DNA of 64,000 nt from Oxynema aestuarii AP17 (GTDB taxonomy: Bacteria; Cyanobacteriota; Cyanobacteriia; Cyanobacteriales; Laspinemataceae): contig NZ_CP051167.1 of assembly GCF_012295525.1 (NCBI RefSeq), positions 3,765,501 to 3,829,500 of the forward strand, given 5' to 3'. Below, piece after piece: positions 19,144 through 26,732 of the stretch. The stretch's first letter is position 1. Each line of letters starts with the position of its first letter. Both the position numbers and the translations under genes were made by a program. The notes under the pieces are model-generated. The model saw nothing but the letters and a program-made list of their open reading frames with translations. It did not search any database and had not been told where the DNA came from.

Positions 19144-19518
19144 ATGAAATACGTGCATGGGATAGCCTTACTCGGGGGGGTGGCCACGATCGCCCTAGGC
19201 GCCGCGATGGCGATCTCCAATCCGGGACTGGATCGCTACAACGAATACGCCACGGACGAAATTACCGGATATCTTCGAGAACAAGGCTGCGATCGCGTTC
19301 CCATCGCCCGCGATCGTTGCGAGTCCCTCCTCGATTCGGCACGCCCGCAAATTGGCGAAATCGTCGAAGAACATACAGAACGAGCCAACTTTTTCGTTTT
19401 CAGTCTTTACAAAACTGAGTTTTCTCCCCAATTTTTGCCCTTTATTCCCTCTTACGAATTAGAAACCGTTGGCGCTTTCAATCGTTTTTACACTTATCGC
19501 GCCGGATCGGGTAATTAG
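19144..19518 (+). CDS. DUF4359 domain protein, small secreted or membrane-anchored
   Basis: 124 residues. The N-terminal hydrophobic helix HGIALLGGVATIALGAAMAIS serves as signal anchor. The pattern NPGLDRYNEYATDEITGYLREQGC ... ERANFFVFSLYKTEF is the DUF4359 family known mainly from cyanobacteria, with a conserved Cys pair and an F-S-L-Y-x-T-x-F motif. Function is unknown. The gene is divergent from tRNA-His and precedes the gas-vesicle locus, with 179 bases between it and the next gene. No operon partner is evident. Confidence 0.8.
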   Translation: MKYVHGIALLGGVATIALGAAMAISNPGLDRYNEYATDEITGYLREQGCDRVPIARDRCESLLDSARPQIGEIVEEHTERANFFVFSLYKTEFSPQFLPFIPSYELETVGAFNRFYTYRAGSGN

Positions 19519-19697
19519 ACTCAAATTGTTCGGTTCATTCACTGGAAGCCGGGCGATCGCACGTTCCTTTCACGAGTTCTTTTTCCCTTCTATACAGACC
19601 CTTCTATAAAGAAATATTGCACAGCCGAGGGCAGCCCTTGGCGATCGCCCCTCGTCTACTATAATGCGAATAGATAAAAAAGCCATAAAAATAAGCC

Positions 19698-20081
19698 ATG
19701 CAACGACCGAGACCCCAGACGCCAATCCACTCTAAACTGACTAATATTCCTCGAAATAATACCGAAGCGGGAGAGCAATTGGAACTTTATAAACTGCTCA
19801 CGCAACGCCAGCGCATCGAGCAAGAAATGAAGGTGATGCAGCAGCGCCTTCAGGTCTTAGAAGAACAATTAGAAGTCATCGATCGCCACATCGAAAATAG
19901 CGAGCAGAAAGCTCGGCAATTGCGCCAATCTTCCTCTTTGTCATCGGGAAAGACCGCAGTTTCTCAACGGTCTACATCTTCTAAAACAGGGGGAAGTCAA
20001 GCACCGCCTCACTCTAGAACGACAGGGTCAAATTCTGGCGATCGCCCCCGTCATTTTGAAACCTTTTATCTGGACTATTAA
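19698..20081 (+). CDS. Small coiled-coil protein, probable gas-vesicle protein GvpV-like
   Basis: 127 residues. Residues ~22-75 form a heptad-rich helix (EQLELYKLLTQRQRIEQEMK and onward). A Ser/Gly/Thr-rich linker and the short end HFETFYLDY follow. Cyanobacterial GvpV proteins are similar in length, start with a basic tail, have an L-E-L-Y-x-L-x-T coiled coil and end in an aromatic-rich FxTxxLxY peptide, so the match is plausible but from memory. It converges with gvpJ 43 bases away, supporting a gas-vesicle role. The alternative is an unrelated coiled-coil adaptor. Confidence 0.6.
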   Translation: MQRPRPQTPIHSKLTNIPRNNTEAGEQLELYKLLTQRQRIEQEMKVMQQRLQVLEEQLEVIDRHIENSEQKARQLRQSSSLSSGKTAVSQRSTSSKTGGSQAPPHSRTTGSNSGDRPRHFETFYLDY

Positions 20082-20124
20082 TCGCTGGATAAACCATCGC
20101 CGATCGCCCCAAAATCGCATCACA

Positions 20125-20556
20125 TTAGGTGGGAGAGTCCGGGCTTGCTTCCCCAGAGGACGATTCGGACGGGGGGCGATCGTCCGTGCTGAGTTCGACG
20201 GGGTTGGTCGTCAGCGATCGCAACGATCGTACTTCTGTTTCTAACTGGTTCAATCGTTCTTGTAATTGTTGATTTTCCGCGATTAATGCTTGGGCTTTAC
20301 TGCTGAGATAGGGGTCGTTTTCCCACCAATTAATCCCCATTTCTTTTGCTTTATCGACGGAAGAGATTAACAGGCGAATGCGGATGTGCAGCAGTTCGGT
20401 GGTGGCGATCGAAATTGAAATATCCCCTGCAATCACGATCCCTTTATCTAAAACTCGTTCGAGAATATCGGCGAGGGAGGAGCTTTGGGTAGAAGTCGCG
20501 ATCGCGCGATGGGAGGAAGAGGGATAATTTTTGGGTTGGATGGGGGTAGAAGACAC
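20125..20556 (-). CDS. gvpJ: Gas vesicle protein GvpJ (GvpA-fold minor protein)
   Basis: 143 residues. The core SSLADILERVLDKGIVIAGDISISIATTELLHIRIRLLISSVDKAK is the GvpA/J/M fold (helix-strand-strand-helix) with the J-type GDI and TELLHI motifs rather than GvpA's [13 protein letters not shown]. After it comes NWWENDPYLSSKAQALIAEN, typical of GvpJ, then a coiled coil and an acidic, Ser/Pro-rich tail. GvpJ is thought to help nucleate the vesicle tips. The GTG at 20556 is the start that gives the full N-terminus. It reads away from gvpA with nearly 1 kb of shared upstream DNA, an inverted placement relative to the usual gvpA-C-N-J order. Confidence 0.9.
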   Translation of the reverse strand: MSSTPIQPKNYPSSSHRAIATSTQSSSLADILERVLDKGIVIAGDISISIATTELLHIRIRLLISSVDKAKEMGINWWENDPYLSSKAQALIAENQQLQERLNQLETEVRSLRSLTTNPVELSTDDRPPSESSSGEASPDSPT

Positions 20557-21029
20557 GATAAGTTAGAACGGGTAAAATGGACAAAACAATCGCCGGATTT
20601 ACTAAATTTTAACGAATTGTTCGGGAGGATTTTTCGATGCTGACCGAGGACTTGAATTCGGAGATGTTATCGATCGCAGTTCGGGTTCGGCGTGGCGCAC
20701 GATTCGGCGACAAACGGATGCTTTTAACTGATGGGTTCGATCGCGGGTTTCGAGAGAACGGACTCGGCGAGCATTTCCCTGGTTTTATTCTTTTTTTACT
20801 ATAGATCGGGTTCGACTTTTTTGAAATAGGGAATGGCTAAATTGCCAAGGGAGTAGAAACACGGACGATCGCGCGAAATTAACCGTTTTTTGGATAACGG
20901 AGCGATCGCGAAGCGGTCGATCTAAAATCTCTAGAAAATTGCCAAAAGATCGGCGAAGCCGTACCGAATACCGACGGGAATTCGGCGATCGCTAGGGCGG
21001 GAAACGATCGGGGCGATCGCCAGAATTGT

Positions 21030-21058
21030 TAATGTTTGTAATGTTTTGGCTAATGTTT
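21030..21058 (+). promoter_or_regulatory. Triple TAATGTTT repeat upstream of gvpA
   Basis: TAATGTTT occurs at 21030-21037, 21039-21046 and 21051-21058, starts 9 and 12 bases apart. The last copy runs into the possible -10 box. Clustered direct repeats upstream of gvpA look like an activator or repressor array. No factor can be named. Confidence 0.4.
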
Positions 21059-21529
21059 ATAGACAGGTGCAGCCAGTAGAGCTACGATGACAAAGAATAG
21101 ACTGACTCGCCAGCTTCCAAATTTTATCAGTCAAATTCACATTTATAAATAGAGTGGCGATCGTGTTAGAGCGGCTTCATTCGGGCGATTTGCAGTTAAA
21201 AGTACGGGATCGAAGTAACCGAAATTTGCCAAAATAGAGTAAAATGAGAGCTTGAGTGTTCGGGGGAGCGATCGTCAAGAAAACTCAATAACGCGGATCG
21301 ATTATTCCTCCCGTCGATTGCACGGCAACGGCAAAGGGAACCGGGCAAAATCCGCAAAAACGATCGCCCCAGATGCCAAAAATCTATCCGCTCGAACCGA
21401 TTCGATTGGATGGGACGGGTCGAGCTATATAGACTGGGTTTAGCAGATCGGGGGAAGCAATCGAAGAACTGAACCACGGGGATTTTTCTTCAAAGAGAAA
21501 CCTCAAATCGAGCTTGTGAGCGAATTGAT

Positions 21530-21535
21530 AAGGAG
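21530..21535 (+). promoter_or_regulatory. Ribosome-binding site of gvpA
   Basis: AAGGAG stands 8 bases before the ATG at 21544, the strongest Shine-Dalgarno in this cluster. This is as expected for the main structural protein. Confidence 0.75.
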
Positions 21536-21543
21536 CAACTATC

Positions 21544-21762
21544 ATGGCTGTTGAAAAAGTTAACTCATCTTCCAGTTTGGCCGAAGTGGTCGATCGCATT
21601 TTGGATAAAGGCGTCGTGATCGACGTATGGGCGCGGGTTTCCTTAGTGGGGATCGAGCTGCTGGCGGTGGAAGCGAGAATCGTGGTGGCCTCGGTGGAAA
21701 CCTATTTGAAATATGCTGAAGCCGTGGGCTTGACCGCACAGGCGGCGGTTCCTGCGGTGTAG
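21544..21762 (+). CDS. gvpA: Gas vesicle major structural protein GvpA
   Basis: 72 residues, the usual GvpA length. [20 protein letters not shown], then [20 protein letters not shown], then [20 protein letters not shown] is the near-invariant rib protein of the vesicle wall, with hydrophobic beta strands facing the gas space. The tail [11 protein letters not shown] is close to other cyanobacterial GvpA ends. It forms the cylindrical shell that gives buoyancy. Only one gvpA copy is present here; some species have two to five. A hairpin downstream probably lets only part of the transcription continue to gvpC and gvpN. Confidence 0.98.
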   Translation: MAVEKVNSSSSLAEVVDRILDKGVVIDVWARVSLVGIELLAVEARIVVASVETYLKYAEAVGLTAQAAVPAV

Positions 21763-21786
21763 GAATCGAGACCGGGCGGAGATCGA

Positions 21787-21821
21787 ACCTGCGGGGTGCT
21801 TGAGGACCGCCGCAGGTCTTT
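21787..21821 (+). terminator. Hairpin downstream of gvpA (terminator or attenuator)
   Basis: ACCTGCGG (21787-21794) pairs with CCGCAGGT (21810-21817). The inner GGT/ACC extends it over an 8-base loop, and CTTTCCCCC follows. A partial stop here would keep gvpA mRNA in excess over gvpC-gvpN. Hairpins at this position are known from other cyanobacterial gvp operons. Confidence 0.6.
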
Positions 21822-21905
21822 CCCCCGATCGCCGTGGAAAAAAGATTGGCAACAACAACCCTAGCAACGATCGTGTAATTACAAGTAGATCGGGAGGACT
21901 GAGGC

Positions 21906-22256
21906 GTGTCTTTGCGAGAAGAATGGTACGCAGCCCGAGAGCGGCGTCAAGAAGAAGTCCAGTTACGTCAACAGCAAGTTGCAGACGAGTTATCCGAGTT
22001 AACGGCGCAACGGTTGGCAATGGGGGCGAGTTTGAGACAGTCCCTCAGCGAATTTCACGGGAATTTACAAACCGAGGTCGCCACGTTTCTAGAGGAGACG
22101 CGATCGCGACAGCAGGAGATCTGGATCGAAGAACGCGATCGGCGCCGGGCCTACGTCATCGACCTCAAAGATTACGTTTGGGGAAGTTCTGCACCGCCTG
22201 CACCGAAAGCCACGGCCCGTCCCCCTGCGATCGCCAAACCCACCCCCAAGCGTTAG
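21906..22256 (+). CDS. gvpC: Short GvpC-like gas vesicle outer protein
   Basis: 116 residues. The N-terminus MSLREEWYAARERRQEEVQL followed by QVADELSELTAQRLAMGASL and SLSEFHGNLQTEVATFLEET has the GvpC rhythm. In GvpC, 33-residue helical repeats of the type L-x-x-F-x-x-x-L-x-x-x-x-x-x-F-L wrap the ribs. Only one full repeat and a partial one are present, while Anabaena GvpC carries five. The C-terminus ends in a Pro/Ala/Lys tail. GTG at 21906 is used because GGGAGG lies 8 bases ahead. The position between gvpA and gvpN supports the call. A shortened GvpC would predict weaker vesicles. The alternative is a different small coiled-coil gvp protein. Confidence 0.72.
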   Translation: MSLREEWYAARERRQEEVQLRQQQVADELSELTAQRLAMGASLRQSLSEFHGNLQTEVATFLEETRSRQQEIWIEERDRRRAYVIDLKDYVWGSSAPPAPKATARPPAIAKPTPKR

Positions 22257-22303
22257 GGTCGGGCCGTTTGATGCGCAGAACCTTAGAAGAGACCGATTGA
22301 ATC

Positions 22304-23209
22304 GTGACCACTATTTTGCAAGCTAACTCGCAAAATTTTGTCGATACCCCCAGCATTCAGCGACTGAGCAGGCGCGCCTTACGCTACCTGCAAGCCGGAT
22401 TTTCCGTTCACCTGCGCGGTCCGGCAGGAACCGGAAAAACCACCTTGGCGGTTCATCTGGCCAATCTGTTAGCCCGTCCGATCGTCTTGATCTTCGGGGA
22501 TGACGAATACAAATCCTCCGATCTCGTCGGCAACCAACGGGGCTACAACCGCAAGAAAGTCGTCGATAACTTTATCCATACCGTGGTTAAAGTCGAAGAC
22601 GAATTTCGTCAATCCTGGGTCGATGCACGGCTGACGACCGCTTGTCGCGAAGGATTTACCCTAATTTACGACGAGTTCAACCGATCTCGACCGGAAGTGA
22701 ATAACGTGCTGCTGTCGGTGTTGGAAGAAAAACTATTAGTTTTACCTGCCAGCGTCCGACAACAAGAGTACATCCACGCTCATCCCGAATTTCGAGCGAT
22801 TTTCACCTCCAATCCCGAGGAATATTGCGGCATTCACGAAACCCAGGACGCCTTGATGGATCGGCTGATCACGATCGACATTCCCGAACCGGACGAACTG
22901 ACGCAACAGGAGATCGTCGTTCAAAAATCGGGATTGAGTCGCCCTCATGCTGGGACGATCGTCAAATTGGTGAAAGGATTCCGCGATCGCACCCCCACCC
23001 CGGAAAACTCCTCCGGATTGCGTGCTTGTCTGATCGTCGCGACGGTCTGCGAGCGCAACGAGATCGCCGTAGACCCCGCCCACCAGGACTTTCGGGAGAT
23101 TTGTACCGACGTGTTGCTGTCGCGGTCTAAGGGGTCGGCGAGCCAAGGACGGGCAATTCTCGACGAACTCCTCGACGAGGCGATCGCCGCCGAACAACTG
23201 TCTGCCTGA
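22304..23209 (+). CDS. gvpN: Gas vesicle ATPase GvpN
   Basis: 301 residues, an AAA+ ATPase of the MoxR/GvpN group. It has Walker [17 protein letters not shown], Walker [21 protein letters not shown], sensor [20 protein letters not shown], and the arginine-finger region [16 protein letters not shown]. GvpN is needed for vesicles to grow past small bicones, probably by acting on GvpC or shell proteins. GTG at 22304 gives the full N-terminus [18 protein letters not shown]. It lies 47 bases after gvpC, and the LamG gene begins one base after its stop, so a common transcript is expected. Confidence 0.96.
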   Translation: MTTILQANSQNFVDTPSIQRLSRRALRYLQAGFSVHLRGPAGTGKTTLAVHLANLLARPIVLIFGDDEYKSSDLVGNQRGYNRKKVVDNFIHTVVKVEDEFRQSWVDARLTTACREGFTLIYDEFNRSRPEVNNVLLSVLEEKLLVLPASVRQQEYIHAHPEFRAIFTSNPEEYCGIHETQDALMDRLITIDIPEPDELTQQEIVVQKSGLSRPHAGTIVKLVKGFRDRTPTPENSSGLRACLIVATVCERNEIAVDPAHQDFREICTDVLLSRSKGSASQGRAILDELLDEAIAAEQLSA

Positions 23210-23210
23210 C

Positions 23211-26200
23211 ATGGGCCAACCTTCCCCACCGACTAGCGAACTAGGGACAGCGATGGTTTTCCAATCCCCTCCCCTCGGGTCCGAACCCAAAACAATCGAC
23301 CTCGGGGCGACGCCGCCGGGGATTGTCTACTTTAATGGCAGTAGTGACGAGATCCAACGCCATCACTCTCAGGATTTCAATCCCGCCAGTTTTACCGTCG
23401 AGATCTGGGTAGAATTTCACGGGGGACTCGGCTATCGAGCGCTGTTGACCTCCGTAAGCGGATCCGCCGCCGAAGGCAGACGGGGCTATCTGTTCTGCGT
23501 CAGTGCCTCCGGACATTGGCAATTTTGGCTCGGTGGCGGTCAGAAAAACGCGCCTTGGGTGACCCTCTCCGGACCGACGGCCCCGGCGAAGACCTGGACC
23601 CATTTAGTCGGGAGTTACGATCGCGCCTCCCGAACTGCAGTATTTTACGTCAACGGGGCGATCGCCGCCCGCCTCAACGACGTGGACTTTCAGCCCAACG
23701 ATCGCCATCCCCTCCATGTCGGAGCAGGAGCCACCCACCAAGCCGGAGCCAATCCGTGCTTTTTCCACGGTCGGATCGCTCGGGTGCGGATCTGGAAACG
23801 GGCCCTAGCCGAAACCGAAGTCGAGACCTTGAGCCGATCTCGAACCCCCGAGACGCCACCGACGGACAGCGCCGCATCGCCCTCTATTCCCGAACTAGAC
23901 GGCGAACGCCCCCCCGCCGTCCTCCAGTCCGTATTAGCCTTCGACGGCATCGACGATCGCCTCGAAATCGCCTATCCGTTTAAAAACAACACCACCTTTA
24001 CCCTGTCCCTGTGGGTCAAACCGTCCCAGCTTGACGATGGCTGGCGGCTCCTCTTCGGCGAAGCCGGGGACGAACCCGGGGACGACACCCCCCACGGGCC
24101 GGGACTGTGGATCGCCCCGAGGGAACGGGGTTTATACTACGATTCCTTTCGTGCGGACGGCAGCGATCGCCACGCGGGAAGCCTCGATCGCTTCTTTCCC
24201 ACGGGCGATCGCTGGGTTCAGATCGCCTGGGTGAAAGACGGCAGCGAATACCGCTTTTATCGTAACGGCGAACGGTTCGCCACGGAAGCCGCCCCGGAAA
24301 ATTTTTACGGCCATCCGCAGATTTTATACAACATCGGCGGCAACGATACCTTCTTTCGCGGCGCGATCGCCCATTTGAGTATCTGGACGATCGCCCTAAA
24401 TCCCAACCAAATTCGAGAGCGCGTCACTCGCCCGCCCCACGGTGACGAACCCGGATTGTGCTACTACTGGCCCTTGGACGAAGGCAGTGGGGCGATCGCC
24501 CACAACCGCGCCCGTCGCCACAACCCGGCTACGATCTACGGCGCAACCTGGGGGGAATCCGATCTGGCGATCGCCGCAGACGACAGCGACGAAAAGCCCT
24601 TGCAGACAGTCTTGTGCTTCGACGGACAAGACGACTATCTCGAAATTGACGACCCCTTCGACAATCCGGAGAACTTCACCATATCCCTGTGGGTCAAGCC
24701 CGTCCTCGACGGTTCCGGCTACTCCTACCTGATGGGGAAACGCTGGTGGGCGTCGGCGTTAAAACCGGAATTGTTTATCGCCAAACGAATTAAATCGCTC
24801 TTATCGTATAGCAGCGCCGTTCGCCCAGCGACTCCCCAAGCAGTCATTTTATCTAACTTTTTTGACGGACTCGAACAGCGATGGGTTCACATTACCTGGG
24901 TCAAAGACGGGAAAGAATATAGATACTATCGCGACGGGGAACTCGTTCGCACTCAAGTCGCACCAGAAAAAATTTATACAGAAAAAACAACCTATTGGTT
25001 CGGCAAAATCGGCGGCGGCCAACCCCTCGAACCGCCCAATATTGGCTACTTTGAAGGCCAAATGAGCGAGATTCGCATCTGGAGCGTCGCGCGCAGCGAG
25101 GCCGAAATTCGCGGCGATCGCGAGCGGCGCTTGACCGGAAACGAGCCGGGATTGGCCTATTATTGGCCGTTAAATGACGGTGGCGGCGATCGCGCCGACG
25201 ATCGCGCCAACCCGCCCAACGACGCCAAAATAATCGGGGCAAGCTGGCAGCAAAGCGAAGGCCCGTTTTCAGAGCACCTGCCCAGGAGAATCGCATCCCC
25301 GGACGCCGGAGGTGAGATCGAGGACGAGATCCAAGCGGCGGTCAGTTTGGACGGGGAAGACGACGCGATCGCCATCGACAACCCCTTCCAGGACGATCGC
25401 CAGTTTACGATCGCCCTCTGGCTGAAACCGTCGGCGATCGATGACGAAACCTGGCACGGCATTTTAGGCGATCGTCGCTACGGCGATCGGTGCCAACCCG
25501 GCTTGTCCCTCTGTCCCTACGACGGCACCGTGTTATATCATGCTCGCGCCGCCGAGAGTCAAAGCGATCGCAGCGATTTGTTATGTAACTTCTTAGAAAC
25601 GGGCGATCGCTGGGTGCATCTGACCTGGGTCAAAGACGGCAGCGAATACCGCTTTTATCGCAACGGCGAGCCGTTCGCCAGCCGCCGAGCGCCCGAGCGC
25701 GTGTATATCCAAGGATCGGTTTATTACTTGGGCAAAGTCGCCATTTCCGAAACCCTCGATACCTTCTTTCGCGGTCAACTCGCCGATGTGAGATTTTGGA
25801 GCGTCCCGCGCACCGACGCCGAAATTAGGGCCGACCTGCACCGACGCCTGCGAGGAAACGAACCGGGATTGAGCTATTATTGGCCGTTGAACGAAGGACG
25901 GGGAACGGCGATCGGCGATCGCGGACCGCAGCGATCGCGCGGGGAATTGTGCGGCGCCACCTGGCAACAGCTCCCCATCCCGATTGCCAGTGCGATCGCC
26001 CCCGCAAAAGCCCTCAACCAGTGGGTTTTACGCTTTGACGGTCGCGACGATTATCTCGCCGTTCCCGACTGTCCCGGCTTGCAGGTCGAGGCGTACACCG
26101 TCGAACTCTGGCTCAACGCCGACGGCAAACCCGAGGAAGCCGAAACCGGAATCGTCGGCAAACCCGGACGCAATTTTAATGTTTGGTTGCACGATAACGG

Positions 26201-26663
26201 CGCGATCGCCCACCGCTTCCACAACGGCGCCACCACCGACGCGGGCATCCCGGACACCCCGCCGGGGGCGATCGCCTGGAACCAATGGCATCACGTCGCC
26301 ATTACCAACGATGGAACCACGGCTAAAACCTATATCGACGGTCAATTAATGGCCGAAGGAGCCAGCCACGGGCCTTTAATTGTGGATCGAACCCCGCTTT
26401 ATATCGGTCGCCATTTAGACGGAGAACCGCGCGGTTATTTTAACGGTCAAATGAGCGACATTCGGATTTGGAATCGTGCCAGAACTGCAGTAGAAATTGA
26501 AGCGGAAATGTCCTCGCGGTTGACCGGGGAAGAAGACGGATTAATCGCCTATTGGCCCTTAGATGAAGGCAGTGGCGTCCTGTTGCGCGATCGCACCGCT
26601 TGCAGTGCCTTCGCTCAGGCGATCGGAGGAACTTGGGAAGAAGTTGAGTTACCGATTGTTTGA
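23211..26663 (+). CDS. Large protein of five LamG-like (concanavalin A-fold) domains in the gas-vesicle operon
   Basis: 1150 residues made of five LamG/jelly-roll lectin-like units starting near residues 37, 239, 465, 709 and 938. Each opens with a F-D-G-x-D-D-x-L-x-I type strand, continues as F-T-x-S-L-W-V-K-P, has a W-V-x-I-x-W-V-K-D-G-x-E-Y-R-F-Y strand, and closes with G-x-x-Y-Y-W-P-L-x-E-G-x-G. There is no signal peptide or membrane helix, so the protein should be cytoplasmic unless exported some other way. The ATG at 23211 follows the gvpN TGA by one base; another ATG at 23253 is possible. The fold commonly binds glycans or proteins. A role on vesicle shells is inferred only from the operon position. 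Confidence 0.85.
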   Translation: MGQPSPPTSELGTAMVFQSPPLGSEPKTIDLGATPPGIVYFNGSSDEIQRHHSQDFNPASFTVEIWVEFHGGLGYRALLTSVSGSAAEGRRGYLFCVSASGHWQFWLGGGQKNAPWVTLSGPTAPAKTWTHLVGSYDRASRTAVFYVNGAIAARLNDVDFQPNDRHPLHVGAGATHQAGANPCFFHGRIARVRIWKRALAETEVETLSRSRTPETPPTDSAASPSIPELDGERPPAVLQSVLAFDGIDDRLEIAYPFKNNTTFTLSLWVKPSQLDDGWRLLFGEAGDEPGDDTPHGPGLWIAPRERGLYYDSFRADGSDRHAGSLDRFFPTGDRWVQIAWVKDGSEYRFYRNGERFATEAAPENFYGHPQILYNIGGNDTFFRGAIAHLSIWTIALNPNQIRERVTRPPHGDEPGLCYYWPLDEGSGAIAHNRARRHNPATIYGATWGESDLAIAADDSDEKPLQTVLCFDGQDDYLEIDDPFDNPENFTISLWVKPVLDGSGYSYLMGKRWWASALKPELFIAKRIKSLLSYSSAVRPATPQAVILSNFFDGLEQRWVHITWVKDGKEYRYYRDGELVRTQVAPEKIYTEKTTYWFGKIGGGQPLEPPNIGYFEGQMSEIRIWSVARSEAEIRGDRERRLTGNEPGLAYYWPLNDGGGDRADDRANPPNDAKIIGASWQQSEGPFSEHLPRRIASPDAGGEIEDEIQAAVSLDGEDDAIAIDNPFQDDRQFTIALWLKPSAIDDETWHGILGDRRYGDRCQPGLSLCPYDGTVLYHARAAESQSDRSDLLCNFLETGDRWVHLTWVKDGSEYRFYRNGEPFASRRAPERVYIQGSVYYLGKVAISETLDTFFRGQLADVRFWSVPRTDAEIRADLHRRLRGNEPGLSYYWPLNEGRGTAIGDRGPQRSRGELCGATWQQLPIPIASAIAPAKALNQWVLRFDGRDDYLAVPDCPGLQVEAYTVELWLNADGKPEEAETGIVGKPGRNFNVWLHDNGAIAHRFHNGATTDAGIPDTPPGAIAWNQWHHVAITNDGTTAKTYIDGQLMAEGASHGPLIVDRTPLYIGRHLDGEPRGYFNGQMSDIRIWNRARTAVEIEAEMSSRLTGEEDGLIAYWPLDEGSGVLLRDRTACSAFAQAIGGTWEEVELPIV

Positions 26664-26732
26664 ACGAAGTCCGGGTTTTAACTCCTTTCAACGAAACGGT
26701 AAAATCTTGGAAAAAGAGAAGCCGGAGGGCGG

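Larger units (their letters stand above)
20557..21543. promoter_or_regulatory. Long divergent control region between gvpJ and gvpA
   Basis: 987 bases with no supported gene. It contains HIP1 octamers, T-rich stretches near 20790 and 20815, three TAATGTTT copies at 21030-21058, and a strong gvpA ribosome-binding site at its right end. A possible -35/-10 pair is TTGTAA (21036-21041) and TATAGA (21058-21063), 16 bases apart. This would give a leader of almost 480 bases, so it is weak. A minor 63-codon frame at 21252-21443 has no protein-like features. Confidence 0.5.

Noticed and set aside
21252-21443. 63-codon frame between gvpJ and gvpA
   Set aside because: Composition reflects HIP1-rich DNA; no known gvp protein of this sequence.
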